The notes below the pieces were generated by a model. The model was given only the letters and a program-made list of their open reading frames with translations, made no database searches and was not told the DNA's origin. Of a DNA stretch of 38,461 bases, positions 14,199 through 22,635 are shown piece by piece (position 1 is the stretch's first letter; every line of letters begins with the position of its first letter). The stretch is from Ruminococcaceae bacterium OttesenSCG-928-D13 (lineage in GTDB: Bacteria; Bacillota; Clostridia; Oscillospirales; Ruminococcaceae), in NCBI GenBank assembly GCA_030266915.1, contig JAJDIZ010000009.1:1-38461 (forward strand). The letters are read 5' to 3'. The position numbers and the translations under genes are program-made.

Positions 14199-14965
14199 TA
14201 ATGCCTACCGAACAGGCAAAAACAAACGGATGGTCGCAAGGATCTGTCCCGATATGGTATAATAGGTGCAAGGGAAAAGGTGGAAATGTGCAAAAACCCT
14301 TGCAGACAGAGCAAGTATGGGGTGGTAATGTGTATGCACCAGCAACAAAAGCAGATGTATGATACAAAAACCCACACCGTGGAGAACCGGGTTGTCAGCT
14401 TCTCACGGTCATACCTGCGTCCTATCGTTCGGGGCAAAGCCAAAGCGCAGGTGGAGTTTGGCGCCAAACTGGACATTAGCGTGGCAGACGGATTCACCTG
14501 GCTGGAGACATTCAGCTTTGAGGCATACAATGAGGCCACTTTTCCGATAGAGGTGATTGAACGATTCCGTCAGCGAACCGGCAAATATCCTCAACGGGTG
14601 CTGGCGAGCAAACTCTACCGCAACAGGGAAAACCTCCGATTCTGCAAGAACCACCATATCCGGCTTTTGGGCCCGGCGCTTGGCAGGCCCAAGAAGGATG
14701 CCGCGCCTGATAAGCGGCAGGACTATGCCGGCATTTGTGATCGCGTGGAGGTTGAGCGATGCTTCAGCCTGGCCAAGCGCAAATGTGGCCTGGGCCTGAT
14801 TACCACAAGACTTGAAGAAACCACTGCCAGCGCCATCGCGCTGAGTATTGTTGTGCTGAATCTCAGGAAACTCAGTGCACATTCTTTAACTGCCTTCGGC
14901 TTTTGCTGCTCGCAAACGCTTTCTTCCGATTTTGGCGAAAACCGGTGTCTGTTCGGTAGACATTA
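14199..14965. mobile_element. Internally deleted IS5-like insertion sequence
   Basis: Imperfect terminal inverted repeats define the element. The left end TAATGCCTACCGAACAGGCA at 14199-14218 matches the reverse complement of 14946-14965 with two mismatches in 20. Between them only the C-terminal half of a transposase is present, in 767 bp, well short of a complete IS5/IS1182-type element. It therefore needs a transposase in trans to move. It separates the mobile element's regulatory module from the catabolic operon. Confidence 0.75.
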
Positions 14966-14966
14966 A
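14280..14966 (+). pseudogene. IS5-family transposase, C-terminal remnant
   Basis: The 228-residue frame carries the C-terminal half of an IS5-type DDE transposase: YDTKTHTVENRVVSFSRSY, GKAKAQVEFGAKLDISVADG, a region around RVLASKLYRNREN, and the final catalytic-Glu region DRVEVERCFSLAKRKCGLG with LSIVVLNLRK. The N-terminal part, including the first catalytic Asp region, is missing, and the start (GTG 14280) is not a natural one. The stop codon lies in the right inverted repeat. A TATAAT at 14258-14263 could drive expression of the fragment. Inactive remnant. Confidence 0.75.
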
Positions 14967-14975
14967 GATAGAAGA

Positions 14976-15000
14976 AGCGGGTGAAACCAGCTCACCCGCT
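14976..15000 (-). terminator. Hairpin downstream of the CoA-transferase operon
   Basis: AGCGGGTGA (14976-14984) pairs perfectly with TCACCCGCT (14992-15000). On the minus strand it follows the last gene of the catabolic operon and is followed by TTCTTCTAT, a weak U-rich tract. It probably ends the operon next to the IS right end. Confidence 0.5.
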
Positions 15001-15053
15001 CAATCGGCACTCATTTCTTGGACAAGATTTTCTGTGGAATAAAGACTGTGCGA

Positions 15054-15713
15054 TCAGGGAGTTATTGGACAGAGGGATTTACTAATAATCAGCGTTGCCT
15101 CAGTTGCAGCCCGTATTTCTTCTATAGTAAAATCGGGATTGTATTCCACCAGTTCCAACCCATCTTCGGTAAGTTGGATCACGCCCATTTCGGTAATGAT
15201 GATATCAACACATTTTACCGCTGTTAGTGGCAACCTGCATTTGTGCAGAATTTTGGGATTACCTCTTGCCGTATGCTCCATGGCGATGACCACCTTTTTC
15301 GCACCAGCTACCAAATCCATTGCTCCACCCATCCCCGGCACCTTCTTGCCGGGGATAATCCAATTAGCTAGGTTGCCTTCCTGGTCCACTTCCAAAGCGC
15401 CCAGTACAGTGCAATCGACGTGACCGCCACGAATCAGGCCAAAGGAAGTGCAGGAATCGATGAAGCAGCCACCCGGCGCCACCGACGCTGGCTGGCCGCC
15501 GGCATCTGTGACATAATTGGGTTCGGCGTGCTCTGAATCCGGTTTTGGCCCGGTTCCCACGATACCGTTCTCTGATTGCAGAATGATATGCACGTCGCGG
15601 GGTAAAAAGGACGGGATCATTGTTGGCAGCCCTATACCGAGGTTCACTACGTCACCATCACGCAGCTCCTTTGCCACGCGGGCAGCAATATATGCCTTCG
15701 GCGTTACCTGCAT
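15054..15713 (-). CDS. atoA: CoA-transferase subunit B (acetoacetate/3-oxoacid type)
   Basis: A 219-residue beta subunit of a family I CoA-transferase. The catalytic glutamate lies in LQSENGIVG (Glu48), and NLGIGLPT and the glycine-rich VPGMGGAMDLV are the usual surrounding motifs. With the A subunit it moves CoA from an acyl-CoA donor such as acetyl- or succinyl-CoA to a short 3-keto acid or fatty acid. The ATG overlaps the A-subunit stop by one base (TAATG), and GGGGGG lies upstream. It is the last gene of the eight-gene leftward operon. Substrate choice (acetoacetate, butyrate or another 3-oxoacid) cannot be read from sequence, but the neighbouring thiolase favours a 3-keto acid. Confidence 0.88.
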   Translation of the reverse strand: MQVTPKAYIAARVAKELRDGDVVNLGIGLPTMIPSFLPRDVHIILQSENGIVGTGPKPDSEHAEPNYVTDAGGQPASVAPGGCFIDSCTSFGLIRGGHVDCTVLGALEVDQEGNLANWIIPGKKVPGMGGAMDLVAGAKKVVIAMEHTARGNPKILHKCRLPLTAVKCVDIIITEMGVIQLTEDGLELVEYNPDFTIEEIRAATEATLIISKSLCPITP

Positions 15714-16402
15714 TATTGATTCCCCCCCTTGCTCACGATATAGTCCACCAAAACACCGGGTGTCATTACATTTTCTGGAACAATATCACCAATCGCAACG
15801 AGGTTATCCGCTTCAGCAATGACGGTGTCTGCTGCCGTAGCCATCACCTGATTGAAGTTTCGTGTGGTTCCTTTGTACCAGATATTGCCAGTCTGATCGA
15901 TGAAATGTCCGCTGATGATGGCGTAATCTGCACGCAAGGGAAGCTCAACAAGGTAAGTTTTACCGTTGATGTCAATGGTTCCGTGCACATGCATGCCCCC
16001 CTGTACTGGTGTACCATACCCGGTTGTAGTAAGTACGCCTCCGAGTCCCGCACCGCCGGCCCTGATCATTTCAGCCATACTGCCTTGTGGAATCAGCACC
16101 ACCTCCAAAGTCCCGTCGTTCATCTGTTCTGCCACCTCAGGATTTAATCCAACATGGGTAGCAATCAACTTCTTGATTTGGCGGTTATGTACCAACTTGG
16201 CCAGTCCGTAGTATTCTTCACCATTCGGTCCATTAAGCATGGAAGCATCATTGCTGATGACAGTGAGATCACCGGTCTCAGCCTCAGCTAAAGCGGCCAA
16301 TACAGCATGGGCGTTGCCGCAACCCATGAAACCGCCAACCATAACGCTGGCACCCGCAGGAATCAACGCGGCCGCATCTTGTGGTGATATTACTCTTTTC
16401 AT
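15713..16402 (-). CDS. atoD: CoA-transferase subunit A
   Basis: A 229-residue alpha subunit. Diagnostic stretches are ASVMVGGFMGCGNAHAVL near the N-terminus, the central VGLNPEVAEQMNDGTLEVVL, and the GMHVHGTIDINGKTYLVELP region. It forms a heteromer with the next gene's product to activate an organic acid as its CoA thioester. The ATG at 16402 overlaps the thiolase stop codon (ATGA), and AAGGAG lies upstream inside the thiolase gene. Gene order thiolase, A, B with overlapping ends is the typical acetoacetate degradation arrangement, in which acetoacetate is turned into acetoacetyl-CoA and split to two acetyl-CoA. Confidence 0.88.
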   Translation of the reverse strand: MKRVISPQDAAALIPAGASVMVGGFMGCGNAHAVLAALAEAETGDLTVISNDASMLNGPNGEEYYGLAKLVHNRQIKKLIATHVGLNPEVAEQMNDGTLEVVLIPQGSMAEMIRAGGAGLGGVLTTTGYGTPVQGGMHVHGTIDINGKTYLVELPLRADYAIISGHFIDQTGNIWYKGTTRNFNQVMATAADTVIAEADNLVAIGDIVPENVMTPGVLVDYIVSKGGNQ

Positions 16403-17604
16403 TGTTCACACTCTCCTTCTCGGCTGCACTTTTCAAATACTGTCGCAATACCCATGCCGCCACCTATGCACAGGGTAGCCAGTCCATGTTTGGTATTAGG
16501 GCGACGCGCCATCTCGTGCAGCAAAGTCACAATGATACGTGCTCCAGAAGCACCGATTGGATGCCCCAGCGCGATAGCGCCGCCATTCACATTGGTAGTA
16601 TCTGGGTCCAGCGTGAGTTCCCGCATCACAGCTAGGGATTGTGCCGCAAAGGCTTCGTTTGCTTCTACAAGATCAATATCATCTACTACAAGTCCGGCTT
16701 TCTGTAGCGCCCTGCGGCTTGCCTCAACGGGTCCGATACCCATGATGGCCGGGTCAATGCCGGATTGGCCCCAGCCGGTAATTTTGAAAGCCGCCTCGAT
16801 TCCATATTTCTTTAATGCGTTTTCTGAAACAAGGATTAACGCAGCTGCACCGTCATTGATGCCGGAAGCATTGCCTGCCGTGACCATGCCACTGTCTTTT
16901 TTGAAGGCTGGTCGTAGAGATGCAAGTTTTTCCAGGCTGGTTTCCCTTGGATATTCATCAGTATCAAACAGTACAGTTTCTCGCTTCTGCCTTATCGCCA
17001 CAGGAACAATCTCATCACGGAACCGGTCATGTTTAATTGCGTCCGCAGTCTTTTTTTGTGATTGGAACGCAAACTCGTCCAATTCTTCTCGCAACAGGCC
17101 CCACTTTTCGCAAACGTTCTCCGCTGTTATTCCCATATGGTAGTCATTGAACACATCCCACAATCCGTCCCTTACCATGCAGTCAACCAAATTGACATCC
17201 CCCATGCGGGAACCGAATCGCATTTGCCCAGAAAGGTATGGAGCTGCTGACATGTTCTCGCAACCTCCAACAGCGACAATATCTGCGTCCCCACTGCGAA
17301 TGGCCCGCATGCCCTCAACCACTGTCTTCATGCCGGAGCCACATACCATGTTTACTGTCGTCGCAGGCACAGCTTCGGGTAGCCCAGCGGCCAAAGCAAC
17401 TTGTCGTGCCACATTTTGTCCGAGTCCTGTCTGGAGCACGCAGCCGAAATATACTTCGTCGATACTGGCTACCTCGATGCCTGCGCGCTTCACAGCTTCT
17501 GAGAGGACCACCGCCCCCAACTGCGGCGCCGGAACAGCGGCCAGACTACCACCAAACGAGCCAATCGCCGTACGGCAGCTGGACGCCACATATACATCCC
17601 GCAT
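16399..17604 (-). CDS. Thiolase (acetyl-CoA C-acyltransferase)
   Basis: A 401-residue thiolase. The nucleophilic Cys is Cys88 in NMVCGSGMKT; the C-terminal active-site motifs are GGAIALGHPIGASGAR (His) and ATLCIGGGMG (second Cys). It cleaves a 3-ketoacyl-CoA with free CoA, or runs in reverse to make acetoacetyl-CoA. The ATG at 17604 follows GAGGAGAAGCAA; an in-frame extension upstream lies in a hairpin. With the CoA-transferase genes downstream it forms a keto-acid activation and thiolysis unit. A stable hairpin at 17627-17658 separates it from the transporter gene upstream and may mark an mRNA processing point that sets different expression of the two halves. Confidence 0.9.
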   Translation of the reverse strand: MRDVYVASSCRTAIGSFGGSLAAVPAPQLGAVVLSEAVKRAGIEVASIDEVYFGCVLQTGLGQNVARQVALAAGLPEAVPATTVNMVCGSGMKTVVEGMRAIRSGDADIVAVGGCENMSAAPYLSGQMRFGSRMGDVNLVDCMVRDGLWDVFNDYHMGITAENVCEKWGLLREELDEFAFQSQKKTADAIKHDRFRDEIVPVAIRQKRETVLFDTDEYPRETSLEKLASLRPAFKKDSGMVTAGNASGINDGAAALILVSENALKKYGIEAAFKITGWGQSGIDPAIMGIGPVEASRRALQKAGLVVDDIDLVEANEAFAAQSLAVMRELTLDPDTTNVNGGAIALGHPIGASGARIIVTLLHEMARRPNTKHGLATLCIGGGMGIATVFEKCSREGECEQ

Positions 17605-17626
17605 TTGCTTCTCCTCTTTCATTATA

Positions 17627-17658
17627 ATGAAGATGCAGGACGAATCCCGCATCTTCAT
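17627..17658 (-). promoter_or_regulatory. Intra-operon hairpin between transporter and thiolase
   Basis: ATGAAGATGC (17627-17636) pairs with GCATCTTCAT (17649-17658), and GGA/TCC extends the stem inward. There is no U-run after it on the minus strand, so it is more likely an RNA-processing or stability element than a full terminator. Confidence 0.45.
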
Positions 17659-17678
17659 AGTTGTTCAATCTTGTTGAT

Positions 17679-19004
17679 TCAGGCCATTGCTTCTGCACCT
17701 TTTGACTCGGCTGCCTTTTCTGCCTCTGCCTTTTGTTCGGCAAGATATGCCATGTTCATCTTGGTACCCGGCTTATCATAGGCGCCGTTGTAGGCAACAT
17801 AAATCATCAGGACGCTGACTGCAATCAGCCCCACTGTAATTAGGAATGGCATTGTATAACTGCGATTGGCGTCAAAGAAGATGCCGGCCATCACCATGCC
17901 AATTGCAGGCAAGATTGCCGAAAAAGCACCTGAGATGGATGAAACCTGGCTGTAGCTACGAACGCCGCACACCTTTCTGCGAACCACGGCCAGCGCCACC
18001 TGCATAATAGACGCGGCACAGCCGATCAATACGCTTGCCACGATAATCATGGTGTAGCTGGTTCCGAGGGCAACGCCGACCCAGCCGGCACCACCAAGAA
18101 TCGCCAAAATCGTAATCACGATTCTATGGTCGAACTTGTCCATTAATACGCCGGTCAGCAGCTGGGAGACGGCCGTACCGAACATGAGGGCGGACATTAC
18201 AAACGAAATCTGCGTTACGCTGAATCCATTTTCAGTCAACTGCGGGGAGATCATTTGCTGCATTGCGAGGCTAAGAGCCATAAAAGCGCTGACGGCAACG
18301 ACCAATACGAACGGAAGCGTTTTGGAAACCGCCTTGTAACTTGGTCCAGGCAATGTCTGTGCCGATGCTTCCTTGCCGTCTTTTGCATTGGCATCTTTTT
18401 TTGCCCCATAAGGACGTTCGTTTTTTCCTGGCGCAAACCGCATTACAAACAGGCCCAGCAACAGCGCCACACCAAAAATGATGAAGGCGTTGATCATCAT
18501 GGCGGTGCGCCAACCAAAATTGTTGATTAAGATACCGACAATGGGGTTCCAGACGACGCCTCCAAACCCGGTACTGGCAGCCATGATGCCGGTGGCCAGA
18601 CCCATTTTTTCCTGGAACCAGTTTGCCAACAGGATATAGGTGAGCGCCCCGCCAAGAAATGCCGATCCGATGGCATACATCACAGCGGCAATCACCCACA
18701 TGGTCATATTGGTCGCTTGGGAGCGGAGAAAAATGGCGCCGCCTTCGATAAGACCCGCAACTATCAGTATCTGCTTAATTTTGCCGGTGGCGAACAGCCT
18801 GCCCGCAATGGCCATGCCAACGGCCAGCAACAGGGTCTGCACCATGATGATGGCGGTGTAATTAGTCATGCTCAGGCCCACATCCTGCAGTATAAAGGGG
18901 ATGAACAAGCTGTTGGTGTTGGTAATCAAGCCCATTTGAATGAATGAAAGCAAGCAGCACCCAATGAGAATTACCCACGCATAGTGAAACTTTTTCTTTT
19001 CCAT
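17679..19004 (-). CDS. MFS transporter, oxalate/formate or monocarboxylate type
   Basis: About 441 residues with 12 hydrophobic spans. The start MEKKKFHYAWVILIGCC is typical of OFA/MCT-like major facilitators that carry small organic acids. The loop after helix 2 reads GRLFATGKIKQIL, and a basic/acidic loop (KNERPYGAKKDANAKDGKEAS) lies between helices 6 and 7. A polar tail rich in Ala/Glu/Lys ends the protein in the cytoplasm. GAGGAGAGA precedes two adjacent ATGs (19007 and 19004); either could be used. It lies in the operon between the hydrolases and the thiolase, so it probably imports the pathway substrate or exports a product acid. Confidence 0.82.
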   Translation of the reverse strand: MEKKKFHYAWVILIGCCLLSFIQMGLITNTNSLFIPFILQDVGLSMTNYTAIIMVQTLLLAVGMAIAGRLFATGKIKQILIVAGLIEGGAIFLRSQATNMTMWVIAAVMYAIGSAFLGGALTYILLANWFQEKMGLATGIMAASTGFGGVVWNPIVGILINNFGWRTAMMINAFIIFGVALLLGLFVMRFAPGKNERPYGAKKDANAKDGKEASAQTLPGPSYKAVSKTLPFVLVVAVSAFMALSLAMQQMISPQLTENGFSVTQISFVMSALMFGTAVSQLLTGVLMDKFDHRIVITILAILGGAGWVGVALGTSYTMIIVASVLIGCAASIMQVALAVVRRKVCGVRSYSQVSSISGAFSAILPAIGMVMAGIFFDANRSYTMPFLITVGLIAVSVLMIYVAYNGAYDKPGTKMNMAYLAEQKAEAEKAAESKGAEAMA

Positions 19005-19136
19005 CATTCTCTCCTCAAATTGGTTTTTGGCAAAACTTAATACAATCCCATGCCCGCGCATGAAATCAGCTACCAATGCCCGATGGCACTTAGATTTTTG
19101 TCTTCTTCACCCCATTCCCCTTATCAAGCTACGGTT

Positions 19137-19925
19137 TTACACGAAAACCGTTGTGTTCATAAATTTCAAAATAACCTTTGCGGCAGTTTCCCACTCTGGG
19201 TCCAACATCATGTCATGGCAAATGCCTTCCAACACTACCGGCTTGGTGCCATAGCAGACCGCAATTTTGTCCTGATGTTGAAGGGTTGAGCACACGTCCA
19301 TATCGGAGGCGATCACCAGCATTGGGACCTCAATAGCCTTCCAGTCCACTGAGAGCTTCATCTCTATCGCATTGGGTGGTTCGGTCCTTAAAAGTGCCCG
19401 CCATTTCTTGGCGTCCTCCGGACTAATCCGTCCGCTGAAAAAGCCGGAATCGCGAATGACCTCAGGGCTTTCGGGAATTGATTTGCTCATCATACCAGCT
19501 ACCTGCCGAAATTGTGGTTTTGTCATCGCCTTCATAGTTTCCTGCATCGCGCCAGGCAGCCAAGTGGCGATTCCGGTTGCCATTAACACGCCCGCCTTAG
19601 CAACTCCAGAGTTGTCCGCCAAAACCTTCTGGGCGATGGAGCCACCCAGAGAATGGCCAACCAACACAGCTTCGCCCCCATAATGGTTCAGCACCTCCCG
19701 TACGGCAGCGGTGTAGTCGGAGAAGCGGATCGCATTCAGGTCCTCATGGCCCCAGCTCTTCCCGTGTCCCGGCAGACTGAGTGCACAGCTTTCATAACCA
19801 TACTGTGGAAAATAGTCAAGGAAATACTCCCAACACCATGCGGCGTGGCAGGCGCCGTGCAGGAATACGACCGCACCTTTGCGCTCGCCTTCGGGCATCT
19901 TTACGATGACTTCCAGACCTTTCAT
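19137..19925 (-). CDS. Alpha/beta hydrolase
   Basis: A 262-residue alpha/beta hydrolase. The oxyanion-hole loop is VVFLHGACHAAWCWEYF, the nucleophile elbow is VGHSLGGS (Ser in GxSxG), and late acidic (SDMDVCSTLQ) and His (GICHDMML) residues complete the triad. The ACHAAWCW loop resembles plant methylesterase and hydroxynitrile-lyase-like proteins, which act on small esters. There is no signal peptide, so it is cytoplasmic. The ATG at 19925 follows CTGGAGGCAGAAC and starts 18 bases after the SGNH hydrolase stop. Inference: it hydrolyses an imported ester to release the keto acid handled by the CoA-transferase and thiolase. Confidence 0.82.
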   Translation of the reverse strand: MKGLEVIVKMPEGERKGAVVFLHGACHAAWCWEYFLDYFPQYGYESCALSLPGHGKSWGHEDLNAIRFSDYTAAVREVLNHYGGEAVLVGHSLGGSIAQKVLADNSGVAKAGVLMATGIATWLPGAMQETMKAMTKPQFRQVAGMMSKSIPESPEVIRDSGFFSGRISPEDAKKWRALLRTEPPNAIEMKLSVDWKAIEVPMLVIASDMDVCSTLQHQDKIAVCYGTKPVVLEGICHDMMLDPEWETAAKVILKFMNTTVFV

Positions 19926-19943
19926 GTTCTGCCTCCAGCTGCA

Positions 19944-20753
19944 TTACGGCTTTACACCCATCTCTTTCAACTTTTGCTTCATCAGCACAGTCCAAGCATT
20001 ATGCCCCTCTTGGTTAAGATGCAGGCCGTCTTTCACAAAGTATTCAGGCCGGAAATCTCCGTCTGGCTTTGTCATCACAGCTGTGGCATCGATGAATTCC
20101 ATATTCTCCTGACTGTCGCAATAGGATTGCAGGAACTGATTTACCGCTTGGATATCTGGCCAGAACTGCGGACGCGCCGGTACCGGCAGGCCGGACATGA
20201 TGATGAAACGTGTGTACGGCAGATTTTTCCGGTATTCCGCAAACAGTGCTATCTTATTTTGCTTGATCTGCTCCAGCTGCAACCCACGCGCATTGTCGTT
20301 GGAGCCTGTCTGGATGAAGACGATAGACGGCTTATAAGGGTATAGCATTCTACTGGCGTTGTCCCGCATCAGATCATCGGTGGAGCCGCCGAAGCCGTGA
20401 TTCTGCGTGACATAGGGTTTCATGTCGTTGTCCGACGTTTTCCAGAAGGTGAAGTTTGAGGCACCATAGAAGATGATCTCTCCCTTGGGTCTTGCGCCGT
20501 ACTTTTTCTTCATTCGGTTCGAGCTGATGGTCATGCCAGCATTAGCGAAGGGACCGATGCAGCCGATGATACCTAAGTGCAGCATGAATCCCACCACAGC
20601 GGCCACCACCCCAACAAGCGCAAGCACAAACAGCCAGATGTTGATCCACATCGCCAGCGCAAGGATGGCTGCAACTAATAGCAGCACGACCAAAATCAAA
20701 GCTCGGTAATTTAGACCTGCCTTTTTCTTTTTCTCGTTTTCCAATCCTCTCAC
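19944..20753 (-). CDS. Membrane-anchored SGNH/GDSL hydrolase
   Basis: About 269 residues. Two membrane helices lie near the N-terminus (YRALILVVLLLVAAILALAM and IWLFVLALVGVVAAVVGFML). The SGNH domain follows: IIFYGASNFTFW carries the Ser of block I, GFGGST block II, IQTGSNDN the Asn of block III, and KDGLHLNQEGH the catalytic Asp and His of block V. With the short hydrophobic hairpin the catalytic domain could face either side. It would remove acetyl or other acyl groups. Start choice is uncertain: the GTG at 20753 has its site too close, while a TTG at 20744 has GAGAGG at normal spacing. Fourth from the end in direction of hydrolases feeding the downstream operon. Confidence 0.75.
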   Translation of the reverse strand: MRGLENEKKKKAGLNYRALILVVLLLVAAILALAMWINIWLFVLALVGVVAAVVGFMLHLGIIGCIGPFANAGMTISSNRMKKKYGARPKGEIIFYGASNFTFWKTSDNDMKPYVTQNHGFGGSTDDLMRDNASRMLYPYKPSIVFIQTGSNDNARGLQLEQIKQNKIALFAEYRKNLPYTRFIIMSGLPVPARPQFWPDIQAVNQFLQSYCDSQENMEFIDATAVMTKPDGDFRPEYFVKDGLHLNQEGHNAWTVLMKQKLKEMGVKP

Positions 20754-20785
20754 CTCTCAAATGTTTCCCTGATATTTCAGTATTC

Positions 20786-21085
20786 TCAGATATCCAGTTC
20801 CAGCATCAGACCACTGAGGGACTTTCCATGGGTGTCCAGTGCAAGTGAGCAGGTGACGCCGCCGCCTAGCGTGTTGGCCAGTACGAAGTTCAAGGCGCCG
20901 ATAGAGGGAACTTCGTAGCGATCGACCTTGGTTGCTCCAACCGGGCGGAACCATTCCAGAACCTTCTCCGGCGTCACACCGTCCTTTAGACGCTTATAAT
21001 CTTCTTCCTTGTAAGCGATAACGGATATGGTAGATACGTTTCCCTTGTCACCCGTACGGGAGTGGGCAATCTCATACAGTTTCAT
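20786..21085 (-). CDS. AtuA-type C-terminal domain protein, separate gene
   Basis: A 99-residue protein, MKLYEIAHSRTGDKGNVSTI onward, matching the small C-terminal domain that in many proteins is fused to the AtuA (DUF1446) domain. The motif SRTGDKGN and the ending GGGVTCSLALDTHGKSL are characteristic of that domain as I know it. The ATG at 21085 overlaps the AtuA gene end by 14 bases, and GGGAGGG lies within that gene, so the two are translationally coupled and probably form one complex. AtuA proteins are needed for acyclic terpene (citronellol/geraniol) use in Pseudomonas; the chemical step is not established. Confidence 0.75.
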   Translation of the reverse strand: MKLYEIAHSRTGDKGNVSTISVIAYKEEDYKRLKDGVTPEKVLEWFRPVGATKVDRYEVPSIGALNFVLANTLGGGVTCSLALDTHGKSLSGLMLELDI

Positions 21086-22439
21086 GTTTTCCACCCTCCC
21101 AGCAGATGGCGATGTTTAAGTCCTCTTCTGGAACCAACACCGACGCCACTGTCACAACTTTTGTGGTCGTTTTCCTTACGCCTCCTCCTCCTGCGGGTCC
21201 GTTGACATAGAGGGCTTCCACTTCACGACCGATTGCAGCCGCATGCTCTTCGTTCTGTGCGCGCACAGCGATGCGCAGGCGTACCTCGGATGGTACGTTA
21301 GCGTCAAAATGCAGGGCGGCATCACCGTAAAGACTGTTCACGCCAATGTGGTCTGTTCGCACCTCCCGATAAGGAAGGCCAAGAAGTTCAATGCGCTTTG
21401 TGATAATCTCTGCGGCGAGACGCGCACGGGGCAGGCAGTTGTGACCGCCATAACTGATCTCAGCTTCACCAATATAACCATCTACATAACCGACACTCAC
21501 CTTCAATGTCCCTGTTTTTTCTTTGCCGGTGGCATTTAAAATGCTGACAGTGCCATCACCGTTTTCGCGCACAGCCACATTGGAGAAATCCGCAACGGTA
21601 TCCGGCGTCGTGTAGTTGGCAGGGTCTTGGATCTCATATAGCAACTGCTCTTTTACGGTGGCCTCATTCAGAAGGCCGCCTGTATTCGGCAGCTTTTCAA
21701 TCGCCATACTACCATCTTCGTTGAATGTGAGGATTGGGAACGGGACGTCCCACAGCGCCTCAACGTCTTTGTGTCCGGGGTCGGCGAAATAGCCGCCCGT
21801 CACCTGGCCGCCACACTCCAGCAGATGACCGGCCACGATTGTCTTGCCAAGAAAGTTGTAATCGTCATAGCTTTTGCCAAACTCATGCATGATGGGACCA
21901 GTGAACAGGGAAGGGTCCGCCACCCGCCCGGTAACCACAATATCCGCCCCGGCCGCCAGCGCTTCGGAGATTGCGCGACCGCCGATATATGCGTTGGCAG
22001 AGATGATTTTATCCTTCACTGTCTCCAGCTTTTCACCGGTCTCCATGATATCAAGACCATAGTAGGATTCGATGCTTTCAAGGATGTCATCTCCTACCAC
22101 TGCCGCGATGCGCAGGTCTGGCATATTGTTAGCCAATGCGATTTCATTGATCTTCTGCGCGGCAGCAATGGGATTCGCAGCTCCCATATTGGTGATCACC
22201 TTGACCGGGTGGTCTTTCAGCAGTGGGATTACCTTTTCCATCCGATATTCCAGCAGGTGGTTGTACCCCTTGGATGGGTCCTCCAGTTTATCCTTTTGTG
22301 CCAAGGCAATGGTGCGCTCGGCCAAACACTCAAAAACGATATAATCCACGTTTCCGTGGACTATATTTGCCAGCGCCGGTTCGATACGATCCCCGGCATA
22401 ACCTGCCCCAGATGCGATACGTAGTTTCTTCAAACTCAC
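21072..22439 (-). CDS. AtuA/DUF1446 family protein
   Basis: A 455-residue protein of the AtuA family (DUF1446). Recognisable stretches are RIASGAGYAGDRIEPAL at the N-terminus, VITNMGAANPIAAAQKI, DIVVTGRVADPSLFTGP and VGYVDGYIGEAEISYGGHN, ending in a glycine-rich GPAGGGGVRKTT. The family is found in clusters for degradation of branched or terpenoid acyl compounds, where its biochemical role remains open. The start is GTG 22439 with a weak GAGACG site. It is the first gene of the leftward catabolic operon, divergent from the LysR gene, whose product is the likely regulator through the shared 196-base region. Confidence 0.82.
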   Translation of the reverse strand: MSLKKLRIASGAGYAGDRIEPALANIVHGNVDYIVFECLAERTIALAQKDKLEDPSKGYNHLLEYRMEKVIPLLKDHPVKVITNMGAANPIAAAQKINEIALANNMPDLRIAAVVGDDILESIESYYGLDIMETGEKLETVKDKIISANAYIGGRAISEALAAGADIVVTGRVADPSLFTGPIMHEFGKSYDDYNFLGKTIVAGHLLECGGQVTGGYFADPGHKDVEALWDVPFPILTFNEDGSMAIEKLPNTGGLLNEATVKEQLLYEIQDPANYTTPDTVADFSNVAVRENGDGTVSILNATGKEKTGTLKVSVGYVDGYIGEAEISYGGHNCLPRARLAAEIITKRIELLGLPYREVRTDHIGVNSLYGDAALHFDANVPSEVRLRIAVRAQNEEHAAAIGREVEALYVNGPAGGGGVRKTTTKVVTVASVLVPEEDLNIAICWEGGKHETV

Positions 22440-22523
22440 CGTCTCTTTTCCATTATTATGATTTTGATTGCTGCTTGTTTGGCATGGTGTTGTTGCTATT
22501 GTCTAGTTTTGAAGATACATTTT

Positions 22524-22583
22524 GACCAATAGTTCTTGTCTTTCTGCCGGCTAATTGTATTTTAACAACAAAGTGGGTATAAT
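22524..22583. promoter_or_regulatory. Divergent LysR/atuA control region with sigma-A promoter
   Basis: For the LysR gene, TTGTAT (22555-22560) and TATAAT (22578-22583) are separated by exactly 17 bases, a good vegetative promoter. Just left of it, the interrupted palindrome GACCA-N7-TTGTC at 22524-22540 fits a LysR-type T-N11-A box and could control the leftward operon, whose own promoter is less clear (possible TTGGTC near 22530 on the minus strand). Confidence 0.55.
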
Positions 22584-22635
22584 GCTAATAGTTCATATTG
22601 ATAGAGGGTATACGTTCATTCTATGGGGTGAAAAC

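Noticed and set aside
21771-22424. 217-residue plus-strand frame
   Set aside because: Shadow of the AtuA gene; no site and no domain.
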